Source: Myrica gale
Lineage: Eukaryota > Streptophyta > Magnoliopsida > Fagales > Myricaceae
Direction: 5' to 3'
Length of the DNA: 64,000 nucleotides
Assembly (NCBI GenBank): GCA_963930655.1
Contig: OZ005600.1
Coordinates: forward strand, 1,987,501-2,051,500
In this document: positions 52,367-64,000 of the stretch, one piece after another
How the letters are laid out: each line of letters starts with the position of its first letter
How positions within the stretch are numbered: the first letter of the stretch is position 1
Translations under genes and position numbers: made by a program
Notes under the pieces: generated by a model
What the model was told of the DNA's origin: nothing
Seen by the model: the letters and a program-made list of their open reading frames with translations, nothing else
Databases searched by the model: none

Positions 52367-52700
52367 TTTTGTTTTAAATAAAAATTATATTATATTTTAA
52401 TTTTAATTTTATCTGATAGTATTATATATTTATTTATCAACATGTAAATACCCTAAATTATTATTATTATTTAAAAAGCTACATATATAATTTATGTGTT
52501 TGAAAATGAGCTACATATGAATTTTCTATTCATAGAGTGCAAATCTATCCGCTTGTATTTTGTTTTAAATAAAATTATATTATATTATATTTTTTATTTA
52601 TCTACATATAAATGGTCTAAATTATTATTATTTAAAAAGCCACATATGTAACTGATGTGCCTAAAAATGATTCACATATGAATTTTCAGTCCATATATAA
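52367..52700. repeat. Diverged tandem duplication with a period of about 190 bp
   Basis: Two units start with ttttgttttaaataaa (52367 and 52557) and share taaattattattatttaaaaag and acatatgaattttc. The second copy is cut short. Confidence 0.65.
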
Positions 52701-55267
52701 AAGACAAAATAAGTGGAGCCTTAGATACATAAATAGAAGAACATAGTTTCAAAATAAAAGAATTTAAAGCACGAGTCTTGATTTTAAGATGACATAAAGC
52801 ACAAGTATGTGATATATATTTTTCCTTATTTTTAATGTCTTTATTGACAATGATAATTGAAAATATTATAAATATTTTTTAAATTTTTAAGTGACAACCA
52901 AACACTATATGAATTTTTCAGGGAGGTGTAGTGTTTAAACTGAAATTTTTGAGAATTTAACAATTAAAAAAAGTTTAAAAATATTTGATTATGAAATAAT
53001 TTATATCACAATTTTTTAAAAAGTAAATAAAAAAGATAATATTTGATGAACTTTTTTAATTAAAATAATAAACTTTGTCAAATTTTGTGTGAAAAGTGTT
53101 GGAATTTATGTGAATTTTAATTTTTTAAATGAAAAAGTATACCAAAATTATGAGAATTTGTTGTTGTTTGACTGTGAAACAAATCTTTGAAAAGGAAATA
53201 TTTTAATTATACCAAACATCACCTAACTAAAGCCTCTGTAAGTGCGGAGAAAAAAAAAAGAAATGAAAAGCCACCTACCCAATTTGGTGCTATCCCATCG
53301 GTAGAAAATCAGTCAAATTAGAAAGAAAAAAACAAGAGAATGTTTGGTGGGTTATATTTTGAATTTATTTATATTTTTTTTATTTGTTTGAGTGGCACAA
53401 TATTTTTAAAAGAAAATTTTTTACTATCCTTTTTCATAAACTCCACTACTGTTTTTTTTTTTTTATAAATTTCAACAATTAGTTTACAAACTCCAATATT
53501 TTTTTTCATTAATTCCAATAAAATCTACAATATAACAATATACATCTAACATAAATTTTTTTTACATCCAAACACAGCCTTATTATAACATTTAAAAATA
53601 ATAATAACAAATAAAATTAAAATTAATTTATAAAAATCAACCAACACCAACCAAGAGTTCGCATACAGTATATAAATATATAACTAAAGTCTCTCTAGGC
53701 CTAAAGAAATTAAAAATAAAAAGCTAACGGCTCTCTAGAATTTTCTAAATAGGCTTATCGATATAAGAGAGTGGGCTTTTTATCTATCTCCTAAAAAATG
53801 TGCTCTTTACTCTCTAGTACTTTATAGCCTCCCCTAATTTCATTACTAATTATCAATTAGTTTAGGGAGGGAAAAAAAAAACTCCTCCCCTTCAAATTGG
53901 ATATGTTTACTTATTCGGGCCACTTCGAGTCCGCGTGTCGAGTTTAGGACCTTGTAGTTAGTTGGCACGTGACTAGATTTTACGAACTGGTATAACATTG
54001 TTAACATAAAAGCATATATATCCGTCCCTTAAGATTCTTTTCATGTACGTATTGAAAAAAAAAGAGAGAACTATATATAGTGATGCCAAAAAGGACATGC
54101 TCCCACACTTAACGATGCTTACGTATGTTATTTGTTAACTTGTATTCCATGGATACACTATAATTATTAGTTAGTCAAGTAGACAACATTACTTTAAAAT
54201 TTCCCCCGTACATTAGCCAGCTTCCGTTCCACATTATGTTAATGTTTGGCCACAATATTAATTAGTAGGATGGCTTTTGAACCTTCGAGAACTAGCTAGC
54301 TAGGAGGCAGAAGCGTAAGAGGCACATCAATACGTTGCATCCAGGCGAAGATTGATTCTGTTATTGCCAATATTCCTTCCTACCTTACGAAAGTGGACCA
54401 GAAGGGGACAAGGCTAAGCAGCGTTAATCAGGTGAACTGAAAAGGAAAGCCATCATAAACTCGTCTACGCAAGGAGATATCTTCGAGTTCACGTTTACTT
54501 TTATCCAAGCCACTCATCACTCATGAGATGCATGTGTAATATATATATACACTTAATTAATGCTCTCTTGCAACGGTAAACTCTTGATGATGATCACCTC
54601 ACATTTTGGAACGCTAGCTTGTAACAAAATAAGTGGAAAGGAAAGAAAAAGAAGGCACGCACTTTCCAATATTTCACGGTCTTATCGTGGGTGGTTTCTC
54701 TAATTTTCCAGCTCCCTGGCTCCATCCAGGATTCAGGAAGAAGTAGAGAGAGATGAGAGCTGGAATTGCTGGGTGTAACGTCCTTGCATACGTACGTGCA
54801 CGTAATATAAATAAATTAAGGGATGTGATTAACCCAGCTCACGTGCTCCAATTGGCCCAGGTAAGCTCTTATCTTCATTAATGATTCCATTGAGGAATAT
54901 TCCGCTCCATCGTGAAGCTCTAGCTCTTGCTGTAACAATGTGTCAATGTGCCCATTGGATTATTCTTTGCCTCTTCTTCTTCTTCTTCTTCTTCTTGATA
55001 TCAAAGTGATTGGCCTAAGTTTGCGTTGAAATCTTATGTTTGTAAACTATTCCTTGCATGCAGCAGAAGAGTCCCAAAATGTCACTCTCCAATAGTCCAC
55101 TAGTCCCTTTTTTTTTTATTTGGGAACAACTTCACCGTAGTCTGAACTTAGAAGGGTCAGTAAGGGAAAAAATTACCTCAACATCCCTCTCTGCATTGGG
55201 AAATATATATATATTGACTTTCTCAATTTTTTTATTTTTTATACCTTTGACATCACCTTTTCATTTA

Positions 55268-58099
55268 GGGATAAATATTATTTGGTCTATATTGTTTGCG
55301 TGAAAATCAAATTAGTCTCTTACAATTTTTTTCATCAATCGGGTCTCTGATCTTTACATGCTTTTATATTAAGCCTTTCCATCCAAATCCGTCCACTGAC
55401 TTAACGGTAAGTGTCAACCTGATCTGCCACGTCACCTGCTTGCCACACCAGCACACCACGTCAGAACGAAAATGGCGCCAAATGAACGGCTGAAAACGGC
55501 ACCACATGATGAAAATGGCAAAGTGCGGTGCGTGCTTACAGGAATAGAGGAGAAAACGATAAAACAATGGCTGAAGAAAGTAATAAATGGTGCCCTACAA
55601 ACATTCTAGAGCCCATTTCCGAGCCCTAGCCAAATCCCCAATCACCAAAATCTTCCAGATCTTCGAACCCTAACTAATCTACCTTGTAAAGAAATTTTTT
55701 GTGAGTGTGAGGTTAGAAGGAAGGTGTGAGATTGAAGTTCAAATAATCACTGAACTCAATAGATTTAACGGTAAATATCTGCTATCTCACCACCACATTT
55801 TTGTCCTTTTGTTCTGCTATCAGTGCTTTCTATTTTGTCTTCTTGTTTGTTCCAATGCTTTTGTTTCTTTCATGCTTTAGCTTTTGTACTTGTTCGTTGA
55901 GTGCATTTAGTTTGACTAGTAGGTGTCGAATATTCTACCCATATATTGGTGAAGTGGTCCAGTGCTTTTGCTCTGTGTTTTGTTACTTTATAGCAGTGAG
56001 GTTTGTCCTGAAGTGATTATTAAAGTGTTTGGGTCAGTTGCAAGTAGAGATTAATATAGTACTGTAAATGCTCCCACTAGTTACCCACTGTCCTCAGAGT
56101 GGTCCCAAGTCTTTCTGCTTGTTTGTTTGTATATAACTTTTGTTTGACAAATTGGTTTGGTCTTCGATTTTTACACTTGGGTGACAAAAACTGGTATATG
56201 CATGTGGTACTATAAGTCCCTAAAGTCCTACTGAAATTGGTATATGCATATGGTACTATAAGTCTCATTCTTGCTGCACGTCTATACCCGCTGAGAAGTG
56301 GTGTATGAATATAAACATCAGTAGTTGCATTTGTGTGCTGCACGTCTATACATCGATCTGAAAATGCATGTTTATTGTTAGTCTGAAATAAATTATTTTA
56401 CTTGTTTAGTTGATCTGAAATATATATTTTTGTCTTCACTATGCAAATATGAAAGTGGGAATCTTAGTCCATCATGGTGGAACTCTCAAGGAATAAAGAT
56501 TTGGCGAGGGATCTCATATGTCGGTGGCAAGGTCGTGAGAAGTTCGAGGTCGACCACTACTACGATGTTAGAAGGATATTAGATTTGAAGAAGATGACCT
56601 GTATGTGTGGCGGGTGACAATTGAATGGGATTCCATGTCCCCATTCAATCGTTGTCATCTATTTCCACAAGGGTAGACCAGAAGATTACGTCCATGTGTC
56701 CTACGACATGGATACCTACAGGAAGGCGTATGAACCTCCTATCCATCCGATGTCAGGGCCAGAATGCTGGAAGGCCAGCATGAAAGTCACAATTCTTCCC
56801 CCAATTTTCAGAAACCAACCTGACAAACCACGAATGACTAGAAGAAGAGCCCCAAGAGAGATACAAGGTGACCAAGCAAGGTTATGACCTTCATTGCGGT
56901 ACATGTAAGGTCGTGGGCCATAATGATAGGACTTGCCCATAGAAGAAGAACAAAGGGAAGGGGAAAGCCATTGCATCAACATTAAATGGGAAGAAGAAAA
57001 AGGTACCAGATCAGCTCTATTTCAAACTGACTAGTTTGGATTTAACATATGCCTGAGATATGTTGTGCATTTAAATTTGAAATAGGTTGCCAAAGCAAAT
57101 GCTGATGAGACTTCACAACATGGCACTGGTACTGACCCCTCTTCCACTCAGCCATCAATCAGAAAGAAAAAGAAAACAGCACGCGGGGAAGGCGTGCCAT
57201 CAACGCAGTGAGAGGGAAATCTTTTTTTAGAGTTGTTTTTAGGTCAGACTAAGTTATGAACGTCTTATTTTGTTTTGGGAAATGGTGACAAGCTTATATG
57301 GATGTTTTTTTAAACTGCATCAGTTTTTTGGACCAATACACTTCAATGGTTGTTGTACCATGTCTGACAATGTGGTTGCTTGTTGGATGTTTAATGAATA
57401 TTTATGCAATCTGGAACTCAATGTTTAATGTACATCATATTTTGTTGGGTCTAATGTACATCATATTTTGTTGGTTGTTGTAACATGTACATCCCCCATT
57501 TATGTTCCCAGACCCTCGGGATGCTCTAATACGTGGGACCCCGGGCCCAGGCAGCTCATACTCGGGTTGATCTAATACGTGGATCAAACCGTGTAAATTT
57601 AGACCCCGTGGAGAGTTGGAGGAGCGCTGAGCAGATGGAGAGCTGAGAGGATCGAGAGGCCTGAGCAGGCCGGGGCTGCTTGTACTCGGGATGCTCGGGC
57701 TGATTGGAAATTCCAGAGCGACGCGCGCAACAGGGCATTGATAGACTTTGCGCGCGCGGCCTTCGAGCACAATAGGGTGCTAATAGCCTTTGCGCGCGGG
57801 CCGCGCGTGAAAAGGCGCTAAAATCCCATCCTAACTTTTTTTCTTTCATTTTGGCTCCATTTATTACTTCTTTGAGCCGTTCATTTGGTAGCATTTTCGT
57901 TTTGACATGGTGTGCTGACGTGGCAAGCGGGTGACGTAGTAGATCAGTTTGACACTTACCGTTAAGTCAGTGGATGAATTTGGACGGAAAAGCTTAATAT
58001 AAAAATATGTAAAGATGAGAGACCCGGTTGATGAAAAAAATTAATAAGGAACTAATTTAATTTTCACGCAACCCACCATGACCAAAATAGCATTTATCC
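55268..58099 (+). mobile_element. Mutator-like element (MULE) with long TIRs and a transposase remnant
   Basis: The ends are inverted repeats: the left starts GGGATAAATATTATTTGGTC and the right, read inward, GGATAAATGCTATTTTGGTC. Similarity extends for about 330 bp (cactgacttaacggtaagtg appears in both arms in opposite orientation). The flanks tttcattta and tttcattca match at 8 of 9 positions, as expected for a 9-bp MULE duplication. Internally it keeps only the C-terminal part of a MULE transposase. A GC-rich block of unknown origin fills about 57500-57830. The element is not autonomous. Confidence 0.82.
56474..56943 (+). pseudogene. MULE transposase C-terminus (SWIM finger and zinc knuckle), broken
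   Basis: The frame from 56474 encodes the stretch preceding the SWIM zinc finger (DHYYDVRRILDLKKMTC), then CMCGG, a TGA stop at the position where MULE transposases have Trp, then GIPCPHS, the rest of the CxC...CxH SWIM motif. It continues through VHVSYDMDTYRKAYEPPIHP. A frameshift near 56875-56890 is followed in another frame by a CCHC knuckle, CGTCKVVGHNDRTC, and a basic Lys-rich tail. The catalytic DDE region is missing entirely. The later part near 57088-57211 may be a further exon. The protein is not functional. Confidence 0.85.
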
Positions 58100-60311
58100 T
58101 TTCATTCATTATTAGCTCATGCGTCATTTACGTAGCAGAATATAGAATGTCTATTGTATCTATCTCTTTAAATTATATAATATAATTTTGACAAAAAATT
58201 ATACATAATATTCTAAATACTTGACTTTCTCCCAAGTTCAACATATTTTAGATATGAGCAGCAATGCATCCAGGGTCTCCTATATGTGGTCTCTATGTGT
58301 TGTCCTCTTTCAAGGTTATACAACAATATTAACGCATGCCATGACGTTTATATATATATATATGATGTAATCGACCTGCTGACATTATACGACACAGTTG
58401 CTTCTCTGTAAAACCAATTAATTAATATAACAGGTTATATTAAGATTAGTTTGTAGTCCTGAGAAGTCTAACAAATTATAATGAGATAAATTAACTTAAA
58501 TCATTGAAACTGGAAAATTAACAATATTATTAAGCTATTAATTAAATAACGGATCACTTTGTACCGTGAAATTTGGCAGCTGCCTTTTCCTTTTCGCCAT
58601 CACCATGCTTGGCCGCAACTCCCACAGTAATGATGTGGAGTTCAATTATTTGACAAACGATCAACGATCAAGTTCCTCTCACTTTGCAAAAAAAAGAAAA
58701 AGCTATTGATTAATATAGAAAAGAAGATATAATAATAAGCAATGCCTTTATATGCCACTTTAGATGTGACATATCATGTCGATCTGGCATATTTGTTTGT
58801 GCAACCATTTAGGAGAAAATGGATCAGGATTCTCTATAATTTTTTACTCGGATTATATAGTGCAATACGAAGAAAAATATATCAAGTATGTAAATCTCAT
58901 TGTAGGATATATGTTGTCAGAAACTTTACATGAGTAGTATTAAATGGTGTAGGATCACTTGTTCGGTCTATATATCTCTCTTCAAAATGCACCGTGTACT
59001 CCGATTAAAAAATTACAAAGTATTCCTATTCAATGGAAGATAAAAATGAAAGCAGCACACGATCTTGCAACATGTGCTACTAGCTAGGTAGAGGTATGTA
59101 CCTAAGATGCTCAAGACTCTACTATATTTGCACGTTTCGAGTGGAAAACGATCCGGGTCTCTAGCCTAATGATCATTCCACGAATTAGGGTTGCAAGTGG
59201 GAATTATCATGTAAAGAGGTAAACAAATTAAGAAAAAACAAAAGAAAGGGAAAACCCAGACGTACCAAACCCTTTGCTAGCCGTATAAGAGACCAATTAA
59301 ATGGTGTATGGCACGTACCTTTAAGCGTTGGTGTATATATATATATATATATATATTAATTGAGGTTTTGTTCCCCGTATCTGTTAGTGGAATCCAACAC
59401 TTTATCCAGGCGGATTTTATTAGACTTCTCTGAAAATGTATAACGGATTTGGTTTTTAATTATTCCCTAATTTTATGGATGTTATTTTCATTGTTACTTA
59501 CCTTTTAAGAGAATGATACTTGTTAGAGGATATATTGGCTAGCTATAGAAACGCTAATTATGATGAACCCAATCTATAGGATCATAACCAATATTTGGTA
59601 GCATTAAAATCGACAGGGCACTTAAATTAATTGGCACCAAAATCTACCAAAAAAAACCAGATCAAGAAAATCAAGCAGCTAGAATAAGGGAAGAATTCAA
59701 GTGTAAGCCAATTCATTATAATTAAGTAATAACTTTTTCACCCCGTATTATATCAATATAATATGTCCCTATATTATCATATTCTAACTCAAAAAAGATT
59801 TTATTGTCTGTCGGACCTAATTGATTATATGTTTCCTCATAATTGTGTGGTATGAATTTACTACTTGGTGGTCGCTAGCGGATTCTCCAAAAAGAGCTGC
59901 AGATTATAATACCTTCGACGCAATAGCCTGGAACTTCCTTCTAGTCTTCTACCATCAATAAGGCATGATCACGAGGAAAATCATTACTGGACGGAATATT
60001 ACCTCTCTCTCTCTCTCTCTCGGGCCAAAAATAAGTGAGGCTACTGTATATCAGATCGTATCATGAGGGATTGTCGTACATAGTAGTTGGTATTAGCAGG
60101 AATCCCATTAGGCAATTGGAGTGATGACGATGAAAGAGCCCCCCCCCCCCCCCCCACCTTCGTATAATATATCAGGCTCAGATACCCTGATATTCTTTAA
60201 AGTGGATTGAACTATCGCTTACGAAAATCAACGAATTTCTCAATTTGAAAAAATTGTTTATAACAGTTGTGGCTTGTGCCTGCTTTTACTGGTCTTTGAA
60301 TTTCTCAATTT
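58100..60311. other. AT-rich intergenic region
   Basis: No gene seen. It contains a relative of the dispersed repeat near 543-710 (at about 58840-58960), ta-microsatellites at about 58351-58363 and 59334-59355, a tc-microsatellite at about 60003-60020 and a poly-C run near 60140-60156. Confidence 0.5.
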
Positions 60312-60848
60312 GAAAATTCTACTAAAAGATGAGAGACTTTTTCTTCAGCCAGAGCTGCTTTTCATTAAAAGGTGCTGGCATGGTGGAATGGACTATGAAA
60401 GCTCTTCCCTGCGTGAGGAAGTGTTTGGCTATCTTTGTTCGTGTCTTTGAAAATTCTACTCAAAGATGAGACATTTTTTTCTTCAGTGAGAGCTGCTTTT
60501 CATTAAAAGGTGCTGGCATGGTACAATGGACTTAGAAAGCTCTTCCCTATGTGGGGAAGTGTTTGGAATATATCATTGTTCGTGTCCTTGAAAATTCTAC
60601 TCGAAGATGAGAGATTTTTTCTTCAGTGAGAGCTTCTTTCATTAAAAGGTGCTGGCATGGTACAATGGACTTAGAAAGCTCTTCCCTGTGTGGGGAAGTG
60701 TTTGGAAAATATCATTGTTCGTGTCCTTGAAAATTCTACTCGAAGATGAGAGATTTTTTCTTCAGTGAGAGCTGCTTTCATTAAAAGGTGCTGGCATGGT
60801 ACAATGGACTTAGAAAGCTCTTCCCTGTGTGGGAAAGTGTTTGGCTAT
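60312..60848 (+). repeat. Tandem array: four units of about 139 bp
   Basis: Units start with gaaaattctact at 60312, 60449, 60590 and 60729, with periods of 137, 141 and 139 bp. The first unit is the most diverged and units 2-4 are nearly identical, so the array has expanded recently. Each unit contains cttcagtgagagc (ccag in unit 1), aaaggtgctggcatggta and a ttgttcgtgtcctt-like junction. A degraded fifth unit may lie near 60950-61010. No coding potential. Confidence 0.9.
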
Positions 60849-62651
60849 AATATATATATAATGATTAAGAAATTTTTTAAAATATATGTTTTAGGTACTT
60901 GTTAAAATAGTGGAGCCCATAATTGGTTACTATATATAGAGAGGAAAATTTTTGGCAAAAGATAAGAGCGTTGTTCTTCAGCCAGAGACGCTATCGTAAC
61001 CGTTGGTGGTGGCAGTATCTAACAATCTTATCCTCGAGGAAGGATTCTGCTTAATGTGAGGGAGCTGCTATTCCCACTGTGGATGGTGCGCGCCGTGATG
61101 GCAGGGGGGTGGTGGTACACCTCGCTAAAAAGGCTATATTACTTTCACGAGGGAAAAATTTGTTAACTAATTTCTATATGAAGGAAGGATCTTGGGAGAG
61201 CTGTTTTTCCGGATATGGAAATGCAAAAAGCTATTAAGGATCTTTAGAGTTGGACCTCCACTGTAAATCACTAAAGTCCAGTCTTGTCTCCATTGTTGGG
61301 TAGCATGACGACCACTTTTATTGGATTACACAGAGAAGCACCCTGCAGTCTTCTCAGAGATTGAGAGGCCCAGAAGTCAGAGATGCGGGCCAACTACTCT
61401 GGGGCATTTTTTGTGGGTCAGAACTCTTGAGGGATATTAAATCCATTCTTCTAAATATCACGCTGACGTTTTTTCTGGGCATAAGAACGGAGCTCTTCGT
61501 CAGCTTGCCTCAGTGTTGAGGCTGGGTGATCACCTATTTCCTCATAGAATCAACCATGTTGCAACTCTGCTCTCACAGGGAATTCCTCAGCACTGACTTT
61601 TTGGAGATTACTTTGTGCACTGGTTCTATTCAGTTTCCAGCTAGCATCGCCACGGCAAGAAAATATTTTTGCCCATGAACTGTTTGTCAGATTGCCCAAG
61701 AGTAATGGGCTCCAAGAAAGTGCGTCGTTTTAAATCATAGGAGTTTTAAATTGTAGAGTTTTACTGGGCTACTTTCGTGCTTAGCGAATGTGAGCTGACG
61801 AAGATGCTAACGTTTTCAAGCATTCCGTTAGAAGTGCAAACAAAGTGATGGAAGGACCAAATCTTCACAGGATAAGGATTCATAGACCAAAAAATAAAAA
61901 AATTAATCATAATGACTATTTTGTCATAAGGGTTTTAACTAGTGACCAAATTGTCAATTTCCTTTAAATTAATACACTTTGTGTTGCTTTGGGTGTTTAT
62001 ATTTCTTTTGTTACCTAAAAAAAGGAATATAATAAGAGGTTCAATAGGATATTGAACCATGAAATGATGATAGAAAATTATAAATGATATCCAATTATTA
62101 TATTTCTACTAACAAAGTGTGTGTAAAGAAATGAATACTATGCTTGAATTTGGGTATTATCGAAGTTTGTAAAAAATTGTAGAGAGATTATTTGATGTAA
62201 TTTTTAAATAATAATAAAATATTTGAGTTTGATGAAAAAATATAAAGAAAGAAGATTTGTTAGAATTTTTTAAAAAATGTATTGTAGTTTGTATGAAAAA
62301 TTGTTAGAGTTTGTATTATAGGTATTGATGTTTGTATAATTTTTTTTAATGTTTTGGATGTTTTGTGAATTTGTTGTATTCATTGTATTTTAGAATATTT
62401 TTACAAAACGAATATGTCCTTAATAGTTAAGCTTGAATTTCGGTATTTTTCTTATTCAAATGTACCAAATTTAAAACTTATATAATATTAATTATTACCA
62501 TAAACTTATATCTTTGCTATAAGTGACCATAAAAAATGAATAGAAATTAATATTAATTACTACCAAAATGATGACAAAAAATATCAAGAAGAGATATGGT
62601 CTTATTGACTCGAGGCTCATTTAAGAATGATTATGAAGTTTGAGTTTAACT
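60849..62651. other. Intergenic region with a possible decayed coding remnant
   Basis: Positions about 61455-61595 keep an open plus-strand frame of about 48 codons with protein-like composition (ALRQLASVLRLGD, FPHRINHVATLL) ending in a stop; flanking frames are broken. I do not recognise the family. From about 61950 the sequence is AT-rich without features. Confidence 0.35.
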
Positions 62652-62961
62652 TGTTAGAGTCTCACATTGATTATGAATCATTTAATATTATGCTTCATAT
62701 ATATGTTGGGTCAACTCTTCCCATTGCCAATTGGTTTTTGGATGAAACTTGACATGATATCAAAGTCAACTATTTCTGGGCTTGACTCACTTGTTTGTGT
62801 TCCCAATTGTTGTCCACGTGCATGAACCATGCTCATTCGGCCTGCACGTGAGGGGGAGTGTTAGAGTCTCACATTGATTAGAGACTATTTAATCGTGTGC
62901 TTAATATACCTGTTGGGCCACCTCTTCTCATTGCCAGTTAGTTTTTGGATGAAACTTGACA
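62652..62961 (+). mobile_element. TRIM (miniature LTR retrotransposon)
   Basis: Two direct 103-bp LTRs (62652-62754 and 62859-62961) begin tgttagagtctcacattg and end cttgaca. The 104-bp interior starts with a degenerate Met-tRNA primer-binding site (tgatatcaaagtc) and ends with a polypurine tract (gtgagggggag). The LTR sequence is of the common plant TRIM type. A better primer-binding site (tggtatcagaatc, from 62962) follows the second LTR, so this is probably part of a longer tandem TRIM arrangement. Confidence 0.85.
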
Positions 62962-62984
62962 TGGTATCAGAATCAGGTTATTAA

Positions 62985-63465
62985 GAAACTCTTTTTCCGC
63001 GCGATACAATGCAAGTTGTGTTAAAAGTCTCACTTTGATTAGAGACCCAACAAATATATGAAGCACAAGATTAAATAATCACTTGTGACTAGGGCTTTCT
63101 GACCGGATTTCCGGTTCGGACCACTTAAGTGGTCCGAACAGGTTTTAATTTTTTTCAATTATTTAAAAAAATTAAAATATTTTTTAGGTTAATTTCAAAG
63201 AGAGAAGTGCATATAAAAATGTTGAGTTTTAGTTTAGATTAAAATTAAACGTTTTAAGTTTATAATTTGTATTAAAAATTATATTTATTTTTTTCAATAA
63301 ATATTGTCCGGTCCTATTCAGACCGCATTTATTTTAAAAAAAAGACCAGACCGAACTGTAAATTTGATCCGGTCCGATCTACTGTTCGGTCGTGTGCAGC
63401 CCTACTTGTGACTTTTGACACAACTTGCATTGTATCATGCGGAAAAAGAGTTTCGTGATAGCGAT
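62985..63465. repeat. Palindrome derived from TRIM sequence, interrupted by a hAT MITE
   Basis: The left arm gaaactctttttccgc...acaatgcaagttgtg (about 62985-63020) recurs as its reverse complement at about 63413-63462. Inside, an LTR head (aaaagtctcac..., about 63021-63050) is followed by an inverted piece of the same LTR (about 63050-63081). Removing the MITE and one target duplication yields a near-continuous inverted repeat. Confidence 0.75.
63090..63404. mobile_element. hAT-type MITE with perfect 8-bp target duplication
   Basis: A 315-bp element starting tagggct and ending agcccta, flanked by identical cttgtgac at 63082-63089 and 63405-63412. Terminal inverted repeats and an 8-bp duplication are the hAT hallmark. 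The subterminal zones carry ggtccg motifs and the core is AT-rich. It is related to the element at 4-389. No coding sequence. Confidence 0.9.
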
Positions 63466-64000
63466 TGCATGCGAATCCCCAAATGCTAATTATTGCTGGC
63501 CTATTGGCACAGAGAACCATTTGTACATCCTTGTCCTGTTCAGCTCGAATACTTCCTGAACTGTAGGCGGCGGTATACCCGAATCCACTGTGTAGATGAG
63601 TGTGGGAGAGAACATGTTCACTTTTGCTTTTGTTTTTGCTGCCACGAACTTTACATGGTTACCACGAATAATATTCTTTCACAAGGTAATGAGTGTTTTT
63701 TAGTTGTTCTTCTGTACCTGCATGACATCAAACTAACACGTCGGAAGGATAGGAACAGTTTCTAAGTTCAATAGTATTTTTTAGTGTTTTTTAGTTGTTT
63801 TTTTCCCGTTTTTTCGCACTTCGTAATTGTGAAGGATAGGAACAGAAATAAATCCACAATTTAAATGGCCAAAACTGATGTGAATTTGCTTTAATAATCG
63901 ATTTGGAAAATTGTATGATTACCCGAATATGCTGTCACCAATTTCAAAGGGTGTCGTACTACGACGAAGAACCAACATGTGAAAAGAAGATACTATGGCC
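63466..64000. other. Unassigned right end of the window
   Basis: A plus-strand frame of 90 codons spans 63493-63765, with a Cys/His-rich middle, but it has no recognisable domain and I do not call it a gene. A duplicated motif (aaggataggaacag) occurs at about 63744 and 63832. Confidence 0.35.

Larger units (their letters stand above)
51425..55267. other. AT-rich intergenic region
   Basis: The left 250 bp hold the ABCB promoter. The remainder is strongly AT-rich with low-complexity stretches, a diverged tandem duplication (52367-52700) and a ttc-microsatellite at about 54968-54996. I see no gene; short frames lack domains. Confidence 0.5.

Noticed and set aside
58742-58933. 63-aa frame in AT-rich DNA
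   Set aside because: The segment overlaps a dispersed repeat also present near 543-710, so the frame is incidental.
60312-60848. CRISPR-like spaced repeats
   Set aside because: The units are contiguous, about 139 bp long, without short repeats separated by unique spacers, and the genome is a plant nucleus.
63493-63765. 90-aa Cys/His-rich frame at the right end
   Set aside because: No known domain, no splice or promoter context, and the flanks are repeat debris; kept only as unassigned sequence.
1-64000. A biosynthetic cluster or a novel defence system
   Set aside because: The genes belong to unrelated, well-known plant families; co-location of only the ABCB copies is explained by tandem duplication.

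Overview
This is nuclear DNA from a flowering plant, most likely a woody eudicot; the species cannot be told from the sequence. The signs are GT-AG introns in AT-rich intergenic DNA, plant-specific families (GATL glycosyltransferase, plastid DUF760 protein, SIN3-like corepressor, ABCB15-type transporters) and a dense load of plant transposons. I saw no bacterial, organellar or viral genes and no tRNA or rRNA genes. Splice sites were placed by eye and every multi-exon model below keeps frame, but no transcript or homology search was available.

Layout. 1-6.2 kb: a hAT-like MITE, a five-exon plastid DUF760 gene (+) with a tRNA-type SINE in intron 2, then a LINE-derived retroposon. 6.2-11.3 kb: an intronless GATL gene (-) and a three-exon RING-finger gene (-). 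11.4-12.3 kb: a Mutator-like (MULE) element with long inverted arms. 13.8-23.2 kb: a complete 22-exon SIN3-like corepressor gene (-), 1395 aa as modelled. 25-51.5 kb: a tandem cluster of B-type ABC transporters, all on the minus strand. It holds a decayed relic (25.3-26.2 kb), an intact seven-exon gene (27.1-32.8 kb, 1248 aa), a frameshifted copy of only intron 6 plus exon 7 (35.2-37.0 kb), and a second intact seven-exon gene (45.9-51.4 kb, 1250 aa). A young 7.4-kb Copia retrotransposon (38.4-45.9 kb, LTRs differing at 3 of 508 positions) sits 17 bp past the stop codon of the second intact gene. 51.4-64 kb: no intact gene seen; a 2.8-kb MULE with a broken transposase C-terminus, a 139-bp tandem array, a TRIM retroelement and a hAT MITE inserted in a TRIM-derived palindrome.

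How it fits together. The host genes are unrelated housekeeping or regulatory functions: plastid protein, cell-wall glycosyltransferase, RING protein, histone-deacetylase corepressor. The ABCB array is a local birth-and-death cluster with signs of patchy gene conversion. I found no convincing novel molecular system. The items most worth a second look are an unassigned 50-codon open terminal exon on the opposite strand inside intron 5 of the first intact ABCB gene, the mosaic identity between ABCB copies, the Copia insertion that replaced the 3' flank of the second ABCB gene, and the nested TRIM/hAT palindrome.
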